DNA of 17,388 bases, from positions 1 to 17,388 of the forward strand of contig CAZPFL010000102.1 in assembly GCA_964585785.1 (NCBI GenBank), written 5' to 3'. Source of the stretch: WHUA01 sp964585785. GTDB lineage: Bacteria; Pseudomonadota; Alphaproteobacteria; UBA8366. The position numbers were made by a program, and so were the translations under genes. The notes below the pieces were generated by a model. It was not told the origin of the DNA. It searched no databases and saw only the letters and a list, made by a program, of their open reading frames with translations. Shown here in pieces: positions 1 through 7,691 of this stretch (the stretch's first letter is position 1; each line of letters opens with the position of its first letter).

Positions 1-1683
1 CGGCTCCATACCGACCGACTGCGCGAGCCGCTCCGTCATAAGGTTGCGCGACTTCTCGATGCCGATCCGCATCGGGCTGGGCCCGTAGAACTGCTTCTCG
101 TAGTTGGCCGGCTTCCATTTGCCGAGCCCGGGGCCCTGGTCGATGACGAAGGGCGCGTCCAGGATGATCGTGGACGGCGTGAAGCCGTGGTCGAGCGCGG
201 TCAGATAGACGAAGGGCTTGAAGGCCGATCCCGGCTGGCGATGCGCCTGGGTCGCGCGGTTGAACTCGCTCATCTCGTAGTCATACCCGCCGGACATGGC
301 GAGCACCCGGCCGGTATGCGGGTCGAGCGAGACGATCGCGCCGCTGATCGCCGGGATCTGCCGCAAGGCATAGGTGCCGGGCGGATAGTCCCCGCCCTTC
401 TCGCCCTTGCCCTCGGGCTTCTTGGTCACGGCCTCGACCAGGACGACGTCTCCCACGGAGAGCACGTCCGAGACCCGTCTGACCCGTGGTCCCACCTTCT
501 GATCTTCAAGCGCCTGGCGCGCCCAGCGCATCTCGGCCAGCGGAATGCGCCCGCGCGCGGAATTGGTGAACCCGATCTCGGCGTAATTCTCGGCCACGTC
601 GAGGACGACGGCGAGGCTCCAGGTGCCGCTGCCCGGCGGCGGCGTGACCTCGCGGAGATAGCCGACCCAGTTCTCGCCGACGTTGATGTGCGCCACCGGC
701 CCGCGCCAGCCATGCCGCCGGTCGTAGGCGATCAGGCCGTCGCGCAACGCCTTGTCGGCGATCTTCTGCAGATGCGGATCAAGCGTCGTCCGCACCGACA
801 GCCCGCCCTCGTACAGGCCCCGCTCGCCGAACCGCTCGACCAGCTCGCGGCGGACTTCCTCGAGGAAATAGTCGGCTTCGACGATCTGAATGGCGTCGCG
901 CGGCACGACCTTGAGGTCCTCCTTGATCGCCTCTTGCGCCTGGGCCTTGGTGATGTAGTGCTCGTCCAGCATCCGGCCGATGACCCAGTTGCGCCGCGCC
1001 AGCGCCGCCTCGTAATGGCGGATCGGGTGGTAGTTGTTCGGCGCCTTCGGCAGCGCCGCGAGATAGGCGGCCTGGGCGATCGTCAGCTCGTCGAGCGATT
1101 TGTTGAAATAGTTCAGCGCCGCCGCCGCGACACCGTAGGAGCCGTATCCGAGATAAATTTCGTTCAGGTAGAGCTCGAGAATTCGCTGCTTCGAGAAGGC
1201 CCGCTCGATCCGGAAGGCGAGGATCGCTTCCTTGATTTTGCGCTCGAAGCTGACCTCGTTCGTCAACAGGAAGTTCTTCGCGACCTGCTGGGTGATCGTC
1301 GAGGCGCCCACGGGGCGCCGGTCGCGCCGCAGAATGACGTTGACCGCATTGGTTACGATCGCGCGCCCGAGCGCCACGAAATCAACGCCGGAATGGTGGT
1401 AGAAATTCTGGTCCTCGGCCGCGATGAAGGCGTCGATCACATGGCGCGGCATCGCGCTTACCGGGACGAAGACGCGCCGCTCGACGGCGTATTCCGCGAT
1501 CAGCCGGCCATCGCCGGCATGCACGCGGGTGACCGTCGGCGGATCGTACTGGGCGAGCTGCTTGTAGTCCGGGAGCCCCCGGCTATAAGACCAAAGGATA
1601 TAGAGTGTCGCTCCCGCCGCGGCGAGCGAAAGGAAGAAAAGAAAGGAGAACAGAAAGACGATTGTTTTAATTATTCGGGACAT
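1..1683 (-). CDS. mrcA: Penicillin-binding protein 1A (bifunctional peptidoglycan synthase), 3' end beyond window
   Basis: Class A PBP that polymerises lipid II into glycan strands and cross-links them in the periplasm, anchored in the inner membrane. The 561 visible codons begin with a short basic stretch and one membrane segment (about residues 8-31). The glycosyltransferase domain follows, with EDQNFYHHSG at 90-99 (catalytic Glu90), GASTITQQVAKN at 126-137 and ILELYLNEIYLGYGSYG at 168-184. An OB-like linker lies around 300-400. The transpeptidase domain has its nucleophile in SAFK (Ser486) and SRN at 545-547; the KTG box lies past the window edge. PBP1A proteins are usually about 800-850 residues, so roughly a third is missing. 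ATG at 1683 is the only good start before an in-frame stop, but it has no clear Shine-Dalgarno (SD) sequence. It lies 75 bp downstream of amiC on the same strand and is probably cotranscribed with it. Confidence 0.95.
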   Translation of the reverse strand, partial: MSRIIKTIVFLFSFLFFLSLAAAGATLYILWSYSRGLPDYKQLAQYDPPTVTRVHAGDGRLIAEYAVERRVFVPVSAMPRHVIDAFIAAEDQNFYHHSGVDFVALGRAIVTNAVNVILRRDRRPVGASTITQQVAKNFLLTNEVSFERKIKEAILAFRIERAFSKQRILELYLNEIYLGYGSYGVAAAALNYFNKSLDELTIAQAAYLAALPKAPNNYHPIRHYEAALARRNWVIGRMLDEHYITKAQAQEAIKEDLKVVPRDAIQIVEADYFLEEVRRELVERFGERGLYEGGLSVRTTLDPHLQKIADKALRDGLIAYDRRHGWRGPVAHINVGENWVGYLREVTPPPGSGTWSLAVVLDVAENYAEIGFTNSARGRIPLAEMRWARQALEDQKVGPRVRRVSDVLSVGDVVLVEAVTKKPEGKGEKGGDYPPGTYALRQIPAISGAIVSLDPHTGRVLAMSGGYDYEMSEFNRATQAHRQPGSAFKPFVYLTALDHGFTPSTIILDAPFVIDQGPGLGKWKPANYEKQFYGPSPMRIGIEKSRNLMTERLAQSVGMEP

Positions 1684-1758
1684 CAGCGTATCGACGATGG
1701 GTACAAAGCCCCCGCCCCGCTCCCAATCCGCAGGGTTTAAGTGCCAATTGTGGCGAAG

Positions 1759-2967
1759 TTATGATCTGCTCAGCCTTTCCTTGCGTTCGAAAAACGCGTC
1801 CGCTGCCCGCAGGATCGCCCGGGCCATCGTCTCCTGATGGCGCGGATTGGTCAGCGCCTTCTCGTCCTTGCGGTTCGAAAGATACCCCAGCTCGATTAAA
1901 ACTGATGGCACATCCGGTGATTTCAAGACGGCGAAACCGGCAAACCGATGGGTGTTGCGCAGCAGCTTGCTGCTCGTCGACACTTCATGGATGAGCGATT
2001 CGCTGAATATGGCGGATTCGTTCATCGTTTGCCGCTGGCGCAGCTCGATGAGGAAGGACGCGACCGCGTCCGACTGATTGGACAGGTCGATGCCGGCGAT
2101 CGCATCCGATCGGTTTTCCTTGGCCGCCAGGGCGGCGGCCTCGTGGTCCGACGCCTTCTCCGACAAGGTATAGATCGACGTGCCGCGGATCCGCGGGTCG
2201 TCGTTTATGTCGGCGTGCAACGAGATGAAGAGCTCGGCGCCGGCCGCCTCGGCGAGCTGGTAGCGCTTGCGCAACGGCACGTAGATGTCCGTATTGCGGG
2301 TCATCAGCACCTTGTAACGGCCGGTCGCTTCGAGCGTGTGCTTCACCCGCCGGGCGACCTGCAGCGTGATATTCTTTTCCTCGACGCCGGTCACGCCGAT
2401 CGCCCCCGGATCGACGCCGCCGTGGCCAGGGTCGAGCATGACGATGCGCTTTTGCGGCCCGAGCCCCTTGCCGTCGCCCGTCCGGGGCTTGGCCGTGGCC
2501 ACGCTCGATTGATGCACCACCGGGTCGACCCAGTCCTTGGAGGCGAACTGGCGCTCGGTCTGGGCGAATTCCGCCGCCGTCACCGGCGCGAGGTCGATGA
2601 CCAGACGGTAGGGATGGCGCTTCGTCGCCGGCAGCAGCACGTGGCCCGCGACCTTCGCCGGCTTATTGACATCGACCACGAGTCGGCTGTTGCCTGCCTG
2701 AAACAGGCCGAACCGGTAGCTGGTGATGAGGCTGCCCGCCGGGCTGTGCGGCGTCGGCGGAATTTTCCACGCCACTTCCGGCAGATCGATGACGACACGA
2801 TAAGGGTCCTGCAGGGTGAAAATCCTGTAGGGCACCTTTTGGCTCAGCTCGAGCACCATCCGCGTCTTGTCGGGATGGATACCGATGCGGACGTCAGAAA
2901 CGTCGGCGGCCAAGACAGGTCGTATGGACGCCAAAATCAGGGCAATGATTGCGATGATTCGCGCCAA
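1759..2967 (-). CDS. amiC: N-acetylmuramoyl-L-alanine amidase, AMIN + Amidase_3 (AmiC type)
   Basis: Exported zinc amidase that cuts the bond between N-acetylmuramic acid and L-Ala, normally for daughter-cell separation. The reading frame opens at a TTG at 3030 (423 aa), but that codon has no SD. I prefer TTG at 2967 (402 aa), which follows a purine-rich GAGGAAGCGGGAA stretch and gives a compact signal peptide (MARIIAIIALILASIRPVLA). In the 423-residue numbering, an AMIN domain covers about 43-150 and is followed by a linker. The amidase domain (about 195-415) carries the zinc ligands His203 (DPGHGG), Glu218 (EEKN) and His272 (SLHAD), plus catalytic Glu380 (LIELGYLSN). Length and motifs are complete. 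It is divergent from rne and precedes mrcA; rne/amiC/mrcA is a common alphaproteobacterial neighbourhood. The family is certain; the start is not. Confidence 0.94.
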   Translation of the reverse strand: MARIIAIIALILASIRPVLAADVSDVRIGIHPDKTRMVLELSQKVPYRIFTLQDPYRVVIDLPEVAWKIPPTPHSPAGSLITSYRFGLFQAGNSRLVVDVNKPAKVAGHVLLPATKRHPYRLVIDLAPVTAAEFAQTERQFASKDWVDPVVHQSSVATAKPRTGDGKGLGPQKRIVMLDPGHGGVDPGAIGVTGVEEKNITLQVARRVKHTLEATGRYKVLMTRNTDIYVPLRKRYQLAEAAGAELFISLHADINDDPRIRGTSIYTLSEKASDHEAAALAAKENRSDAIAGIDLSNQSDAVASFLIELRQRQTMNESAIFSESLIHEVSTSSKLLRNTHRFAGFAVLKSPDVPSVLIELGYLSNRKDEKALTNPRHQETMARAILRAADAFFERKERLSRS

Positions 2968-3061
2968 CAGTCTATTCCCGCTTCCTCGAAATCCTATAAA
3001 CAACCGAATTCGACATCTTGGGATGCCCAAATTGAAGGTAACGACTACGCCACTTGGGCGG

Positions 3062-3091
3062 AATATATACTTTATTAAGATTTGCCTTCAA
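3062..3091 (-). promoter_or_regulatory. Candidate sigma70 promoter for amiC-mrcA
   Basis: On the minus strand a -35-like TTGAAG (3091-3086) is followed by TATATA at 16 bp (3069-3064) or TATATT at 18 bp (3067-3062), in a locally AT-rich patch of an otherwise GC-rich region. Transcription would start near 3055, upstream of both possible amiC start codons. Inferred by eye. Confidence 0.45.
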
Positions 3092-3141
3092 TTGAATTTA
3101 ACCCTCACTATTCTAAAATTGCATCAAATGTGAATAATGGA

Positions 3142-3170
3142 TTGTCGATCCAACCCTTCATGCTTATTTT
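3142..3170 (+). promoter_or_regulatory. Candidate promoter for rne
   Basis: TTGTCG (3142-3147), a 17-bp spacer, then TATTTT (3165-3170), within the AT-rich stretch at about 3055-3175. If used, it gives a leader of about 390 nt before rne. Another start further downstream cannot be excluded. Confidence 0.35.
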
Positions 3171-3567
3171 AAGGTTAGCGTACGATAGCACGCCTGCCCC
3201 CTTTCGGGGTAACCGCCGCCGGTTCGGCCGCGCGGGCTGATATCCCCGGAACGGCGCCAAGAGCGCCGCTACGATAGCAGAGCATGCTGCGACGAAACCA
3301 GTTTCTACCGCCGGATCGGCCCTTGCCGCTCCGGCTTACCTAGTAAGGTAACGATGGACTACGCGAAACCAGCAGCCGAAGCCGAGGGCAGCGCCAGGCG
3401 CTTCCGCCCCGGGCTTCAGGCCGCCAAGGACGCCGCCCGGGCTTGTGGAAAGACAAGCCTCCCGGTGGCGCTAGCGCCATCGTTGCACGCATTCATCCGT
3501 ACAGGCGCCGGCACAATGGGGTTGATTCGCGCAGCCGCGGCTGGCCGAGCGCCGGAGACCATAATCA
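3171..3567 (+). promoter_or_regulatory. Long, hairpin-rich untranslated leader of rne
   Basis: This stretch of nearly 400 bases holds no recognised gene but many short inverted repeats. They are CCCC/GGGG (3198-3209), CGGCGC/GCGCCG with a 5-nt loop (3252-3268), TTACCT/AGGTAA with a 4-nt loop (3336-3351), AGCGC/GCGCT (3390-3402), an 8-bp stem with loop GGAAAG (3439-3460), and the perfect palindrome TGGCGCTAGCGCCA (3466-3479). TACGATAGCA occurs twice (3181-3190 and 3270-3279). RNase E of enterobacteria is known to control its own mRNA through its 5' UTR. A similar role here is inference only. Confidence 0.4.
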
Positions 3568-6102
3568 ATGACAAGACGCATGTTGATCGATGCCTCGCAG
3601 TCCGAAGAGACGCGGGTCGTCGTGCTACACGGGAACCGACTTGAGGAATTCGATTACGATTCGGAAGCCAAGAAACAGCTCAAGGGCAACATCTACCTCG
3701 CCAAGGTAACGCGGGTCGAGCCGTCGCTGCAGGCCGCGTTCGTGGAATATGGCGGGAATCGCCACGGCTTCCTGGCCTTTAACGAAATCCATCCCGACTA
3801 CTACAAGATCCCGGTCGCGGACCGCCAGCAGCTGCTGGCCGAGGACGCCGCGATCGACGAGCATGAGGAAGCCGAGGACGGCGAGCATGTCGAGACCGTC
3901 GGCGGCGACGAGTTCGACGAGGGCGAGCGGCGCCGCCGGCGCCTGCGCCGGAACTACAAGATCCAGGAAGTCACCAAGCGCGGCCAGATAATGCTGGTCC
4001 AGGTGGTCAAGGAGGAGCGCGGCAACAAGGGCGCCGCCCTCACCACCTATCTCTCCCTGCCCGGCCGCTATTGCGTGCTCATGCCGAATACCGGGCGCGG
4101 CGGCGGCATCAGCCGCAAGATCAGCAACGCGCGCGACCGCAAGCGGCTGAAGAGCATCGTCGACGACCTGGGCATCGCCGAGGGTATGGCGGTGATCGTC
4201 CGCACCGCGGGCTCTGAGCGGACGAAGGCCGAGCTGAAGCGCGACTACGAGTATCTGCTGCGGCTCTGGGACCAGATCCGCAACGACACGCTGCAGTCGT
4301 CGGCGCCGTCGCTCATCTACGAGGAAGCGAACCTGATCAAGCGGGCGATCCGCGACATGTACACCAAGGATATCGAGGATATCCTGGTCGACGGCGACGA
4401 AGGCTACCGGACCGCCAAGGACTTCATGCGGACCCTGATGCCGAGCCATGCCAAGCGGGTACAGCCGTACAAGAACGACGGCGTCCCGCTTTTCCAGCGC
4501 CATCAGGTCGAGGGCCAGATCGACGCGATCCACAGCCCCGAGGTGAAGCTGCGCTCGGGCGGCTACATCGTCATGCATCAGACCGAGGCGCTGGTCGCGA
4601 TCGACGTCAACTCGGGCCGGGCGACGCGCGAGCGCCATATCGAGGAGACCGCGCTCAAGACCAACCTCGAAGCCGCCGAGGAGGTCGCCCGCCAGCTCCG
4701 CCTGCGCGATCTCGCGGGGCTCATCGTCATCGACTTCATCGACATGGAGGAGATGCGCAACAACCACACGGTCGAGCGGCGGCTGAAGGACGCGCTGCGG
4801 TCCGACCGGGCGCGCATCCAGGTCGGCCGGATCAGCCATTTCGGCCTGCTCGAAATGTCACGCCAGCGCATGCGGCCGAGCCTGATGGAGATCTCGAGCG
4901 AGGTCTGCCACTACTGCGGCGGCAGCGGCTTCCTGCAGTCGGTCGAATGGACGGGGCTGCATGTGCTGCGGGCGGTCGAGGAGGAAGCGCTGCGCCGACG
5001 CGCCAGCGAGATCTCCGTGACCATGCCGGCCAAGGCGGCGCTCTATGTCCTCAACCACAAGCGGGGGAAATTGCACGATCTCGAAACCCGCTACGAGATG
5101 AAGATTCTCGTCGTCGCCGACAGCGAGCTCGTTGCGCCGGACTACAAGCTCGACGTGCTCCGCATGAAGGCCGGCGAGCTGCCGCCGCCGGCACGGGAAA
5201 CCCGTGAAGCGGGCGAGGAAGGCTCGGCCGAGCGGCCGTCGCGGCGCAAGCGCCGGGGACGGCGCCGGCGGCATCCGGACGAAGCGGCGGCCGTCGAGGC
5301 GGCCGAGGAGAGCTACGAAGAGGAAGAGACGGCGGAAACATCAGCCGAAGAAACGCCGACAATCGCCATGGAAGGCGCGGGCGACGGCGCCGCGCGGCGG
5401 CGCAAGCGGGGTCGCCGAGGCGGACGGCGGCGCGGACGCCGCGGCCGCCCGGAAGAGGCGCTGAGCGCCGAGAGCGCGGCTGCCGAGACCGCCATCGACG
5501 CGGAATTCGAGCCCGCTACGGACATGATCGAAGCTGAAGCCGAAGCCGAAGAAGAGGCCCTGGCGTTGATCGACGACGCCGATGAATCGGAACTGATGGC
5601 GATCGACGCGCCGCCGGCGGACGAAACGGCAGAGCCGTCCGAACCGCTCGCGGCGGAGCCGGAAGCCGAGCCCGCCGAGCGGAAGCGGCCGCGCCGGCGA
5701 CGGCGCCGGCCGGCGGCGTCGGGCAACGGCGCCGACGCGGTCGAGACGGCGGTAGAGACGACGGCCGAGGACGAGACGGCGGCGGAGCCCGCGGAAGCGC
5801 CGGCGGCGCCCGATATCGAGGCATATACGCCTGCCGTACCGGCTTACGAGCCCGAGGAAGCCCTGCCGCTCGCCGCGATCGAGCCGGCGGCAGCGGAGGT
5901 CGCCGAAGAGGATGCCGAAGAGGATGCCAAGGCGGTTGCCGCGGCGTCGCACGAGACGGTCGAGCCGCCTGTCCCGGCGGAGGAAACCGCCGCCGAGACC
6001 GATGCTTCTTATCCGCCGGAGCCGGCGGAAGCCGAGCCGCCCGCGATCGCCGCGGAGCAGCAACGGCGGAAGCGATCCGGCTGGTGGAATCGCAATTGGT
6101 GA
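3568..6102 (+). CDS. rne: Ribonuclease E, degradosome endonuclease and scaffold
   Basis: Essential endoribonuclease for mRNA decay and rRNA/tRNA processing, and scaffold of the RNA degradosome. The 844 residues comprise an S1 RNA-binding region (about 36-165) split by a strongly acidic then Arg-rich insert at about 91-128, then the RNase H-like/DNase I-like catalytic core. Magnesium-binding aspartates are Asp346 (AIDVNSGRATR) and Asp389 (IVIDFIDME). The zinc-link cysteines are Cys447 and Cys450 (CHYCGGSGF). From about 540 the tail is disordered and Ala/Glu/Pro-rich, with basic patches at 557-569, 610-627 and 705-714 that probably bind RNA. It ends in RRKRSGWWNRNW. A Gly-Trp-Trp motif at the end of Caulobacter RNase E is reported to bind PNPase. 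GGAGA at 3554-3558, 9 nt from the ATG, supports the start. Divergent from amiC. Confidence 0.97.
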   Translation: MTRRMLIDASQSEETRVVVLHGNRLEEFDYDSEAKKQLKGNIYLAKVTRVEPSLQAAFVEYGGNRHGFLAFNEIHPDYYKIPVADRQQLLAEDAAIDEHEEAEDGEHVETVGGDEFDEGERRRRRLRRNYKIQEVTKRGQIMLVQVVKEERGNKGAALTTYLSLPGRYCVLMPNTGRGGGISRKISNARDRKRLKSIVDDLGIAEGMAVIVRTAGSERTKAELKRDYEYLLRLWDQIRNDTLQSSAPSLIYEEANLIKRAIRDMYTKDIEDILVDGDEGYRTAKDFMRTLMPSHAKRVQPYKNDGVPLFQRHQVEGQIDAIHSPEVKLRSGGYIVMHQTEALVAIDVNSGRATRERHIEETALKTNLEAAEEVARQLRLRDLAGLIVIDFIDMEEMRNNHTVERRLKDALRSDRARIQVGRISHFGLLEMSRQRMRPSLMEISSEVCHYCGGSGFLQSVEWTGLHVLRAVEEEALRRRASEISVTMPAKAALYVLNHKRGKLHDLETRYEMKILVVADSELVAPDYKLDVLRMKAGELPPPARETREAGEEGSAERPSRRKRRGRRRRHPDEAAAVEAAEESYEEEETAETSAEETPTIAMEGAGDGAARRRKRGRRGGRRRGRRGRPEEALSAESAAAETAIDAEFEPATDMIEAEAEAEEEALALIDDADESELMAIDAPPADETAEPSEPLAAEPEAEPAERKRPRRRRRRPAASGNGADAVETAVETTAEDETAAEPAEAPAAPDIEAYTPAVPAYEPEEALPLAAIEPAAAEVAEEDAEEDAKAVAAASHETVEPPVPAEETAAETDASYPPEPAEAEPPAIAAEQQRRKRSGWWNRNW

Positions 6103-6154
6103 TGCTCGACTGAGCGTTTGCGCCCCGTTCCGGACGGAATCGATCAGTATAGAT

Positions 6155-6183
6155 TTGACCGATTCCGACCAGTTCGGTAACCT
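6155..6183 (+). promoter_or_regulatory. Candidate promoter for cfa
   Basis: TTGACC (6155-6160), a 17-bp spacer and TAACCT (6178-6183) lie between the rne stop and cfa. The -35 box is good and the -10 box is weak. A start near 6190 would fall inside the inverted repeat at 6185-6207. No U-tract terminator for rne is visible in this 149-bp gap, so readthrough from rne is also possible. Confidence 0.3.
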
Positions 6184-6184
6184 G

Positions 6185-6207
6185 CTTCGAAACATGCGTT
6201 TTCGAAG
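6185..6207. repeat. Inverted repeat, possible operator at the cfa start site
   Basis: CTTCGAAA (6185-6192) and TTTCGAAG (6200-6207) form a perfect 8-bp dyad separated by 7 bases. It sits just downstream of the candidate cfa -10 box. It could be a transcription-factor site or an RNA hairpin. A second dyad, CCGCAC/GTGCGG with an 8-nt loop (6215-6234), lies next to the G-rich ribosome-binding region. Confidence 0.4.
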
Positions 6208-6251
6208 ATCCATTCCGCACGGGTTGGGGTGCGGGATGTGGGGGGGCACCG

Positions 6252-7517
6252 ATGGCTAAGGGCACCGCTCCGCAACGAAACGATCTGCGCGATGCGGCAG
6301 ACGCATCGTTCAGATCGAAAGACGGATGGCTTGACGAGCTCAGTTATCGCACTGCGATGCTCGCGGCGCGGCCAGTGCTGCGCAAAGGCAATGTCGAAAT
6401 CGCCTATCGCGACCAGGCGCCCGTCTTCCTCGGCGACGGCGACGGGCCGCCCTGCAAGGTGCGAATAAATTCGGCCCGGTTTCTCCGGCGCATACTGCCC
6501 TCACCCGACCTCGCCGTCGGCGAAGGCTATATGGACGGCGAATGGGACCTGCGGAGCGGCGACCTCGCCAAGTTCATCGGCACCCTGCTTTACAACGACG
6601 AGAGGCTACGGGAGCGCGCGGTGATGAAGGGCCTCATCGCGCTTTACGGCTGCCTCATCGACCCGCATAAGATCAACGATCCGGCGCACAGCCGCACCAA
6701 CGTCGCCCATCACTACGATATCGGCAACGACCTCTACCGGGTGTTCCTCGACGAGGGGCTAAACTATTCCTGCGCTTTCTTCGCACATCCCGGCCAAAGC
6801 CTGCGGGACGCCCAGCTGAACAAGCTGCGCACGACCATCCAGCGCCTCGGCCTCGGCCCGGGCATGCATGTACTCGACATCGGCAGCGGCTGGGGCGCGC
6901 TGACGCGCGCCATCGCGGCCGAAACCGAGGCCGAGCGCATCGTTGGCATCACGCTTGCCGAGGAGCAGTACAAGCTGGCGCGCGAACGCATCGCGCCGGA
7001 ACACGGCAACCGGCTCAGCTACCTGTTGCAGGACTACCGCCTGCACGCCGCGCAGAACCCCGACGCCTACGACCGCATCGTCAGCGTCGGCATGTTCGAA
7101 CATGTCGGTAAGCATTACTTCGTCGACTATTTCCGGGCGATCGGCAGCATGCTCAGGAAGGGCGGCTGCGCGCTGGTTCACTCGATCATGCGCCCGTACA
7201 AAGGAACCACCAGCCCCTGGATCGAGAAATACATCTTTCCCGGCGGTTACATTCCGATGCTGAGCGAGGTGGTGGACAGCGTGAAGAAGGCGGGCCTGCG
7301 CGTGTCGGCCGATCCGTTCGTCCAGGACAGCTTCCACTACGCCAATACGCTGCGGCACTGGCGCCAGCGCTTCAACAACGGTTACGCGACGCTGGACCAT
7401 AACCGCTACGACGCACGGTTCCGGCGGATGTGGAACTTCTATCTCGCGGGCTCGGAGGCGGCCTTCGACGCCACCGGCTTCTACGTCGCGCAGGTCAAGA
7501 TCGAAAAGCCCACCTAG
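6252..7517 (+). CDS. cfa: Cyclopropane-fatty-acyl-phospholipid synthase
   Basis: SAM-dependent methyltransferase that adds a methylene group across cis double bonds of membrane phospholipid acyl chains. 421 residues, a little longer than E. coli Cfa (about 382). The N-terminal lipid-binding region (about 35-135) contains GEGYMDGEWD. The Rossmann methyltransferase domain has NVAHHYDIGNDLY (150-162), a SAM loop VLDIGSGWG (207-215) and SVGMFEHVG (278-286). Residues matching the E. coli active site are Cys174 (NYSCAFF), Glu283, His310 (LVHSIM) and Tyr363 (FHYANTLRHW). The position of E. coli Cys354 is Ser401, a substitution I believe is common in this family. The ATG follows a G-run (6239-6246) that can act as the SD. 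It has its own candidate promoter; nothing downstream can be linked because of the assembly gap. Confidence 0.92.
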   Translation: MAKGTAPQRNDLRDAADASFRSKDGWLDELSYRTAMLAARPVLRKGNVEIAYRDQAPVFLGDGDGPPCKVRINSARFLRRILPSPDLAVGEGYMDGEWDLRSGDLAKFIGTLLYNDERLRERAVMKGLIALYGCLIDPHKINDPAHSRTNVAHHYDIGNDLYRVFLDEGLNYSCAFFAHPGQSLRDAQLNKLRTTIQRLGLGPGMHVLDIGSGWGALTRAIAAETEAERIVGITLAEEQYKLARERIAPEHGNRLSYLLQDYRLHAAQNPDAYDRIVSVGMFEHVGKHYFVDYFRAIGSMLRKGGCALVHSIMRPYKGTTSPWIEKYIFPGGYIPMLSEVVDSVKKAGLRVSADPFVQDSFHYANTLRHWRQRFNNGYATLDHNRYDARFRRMWNFYLAGSEAAFDATGFYVAQVKIEKPT

Positions 7518-7532
7518 CGCAACCTGCGTCCC

Positions 7533-7632
7533 NNNNNNNNNNNNNNNNNNNNNNNNNNNNNNNNNNNNNNNNNNNNNNNNNNNNNNNNNNNNNNNNNNNN
7601 NNNNNNNNNNNNNNNNNNNNNNNNNNNNNNNN
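7533..7632. other. Assembly gap (100 Ns)
   Basis: Exactly 100 consecutive Ns, a conventional placeholder for a gap of unknown size. It begins 15 bases after the cfa stop and ends 59 bases before the aminotransferase stop. Genes, a terminator or a rearranged join could be hidden here, so neighbourhood arguments should not cross it. Confidence 0.99.
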
Positions 7633-7653
7633 CTTCTTGGAATCGATCAAATT

Positions 7654-7667
7654 GCCTGCAGTCAGGC
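7654..7667 (-). terminator. Weak terminator-like hairpin after the aminotransferase
   Basis: Downstream of the aminotransferase stop (minus strand) GCCTG-ACTG-CAGGC forms a 5-bp stem followed by AATTTG. The stem and T-run are both short, so this is only a weak candidate. Confidence 0.2.
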
Positions 7668-7691
7668 GACGCCACTCGATTGCGGATTGAT

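Noticed and set aside
187..1740. 517-codon open frame antisense to mrcA
   Set aside because: Shadow of a high-GC gene. The opposite strand encodes PBP1A with all motifs, while this frame gives Arg/Asp/Val-rich low-complexity protein.
3625..4839. 404-codon frame antisense to rne
   Set aside because: Mirror of the RNase E catalytic core codons; no recognisable domain.
5220..5950. Apparent repeats in the rne 3' half
   Set aside because: Low-complexity Arg and Glu/Ala coding sequence of the scaffold tail; no mobile or tandem unit.
5341..6249. Arg-rich frames antisense to the RNase E tail
   Set aside because: They arise from the Ala/Glu/Pro codons of the disordered tail.
7430..7690. Open frame running through the run of Ns
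   Set aside because: It exists only because unknown bases cannot encode stops.
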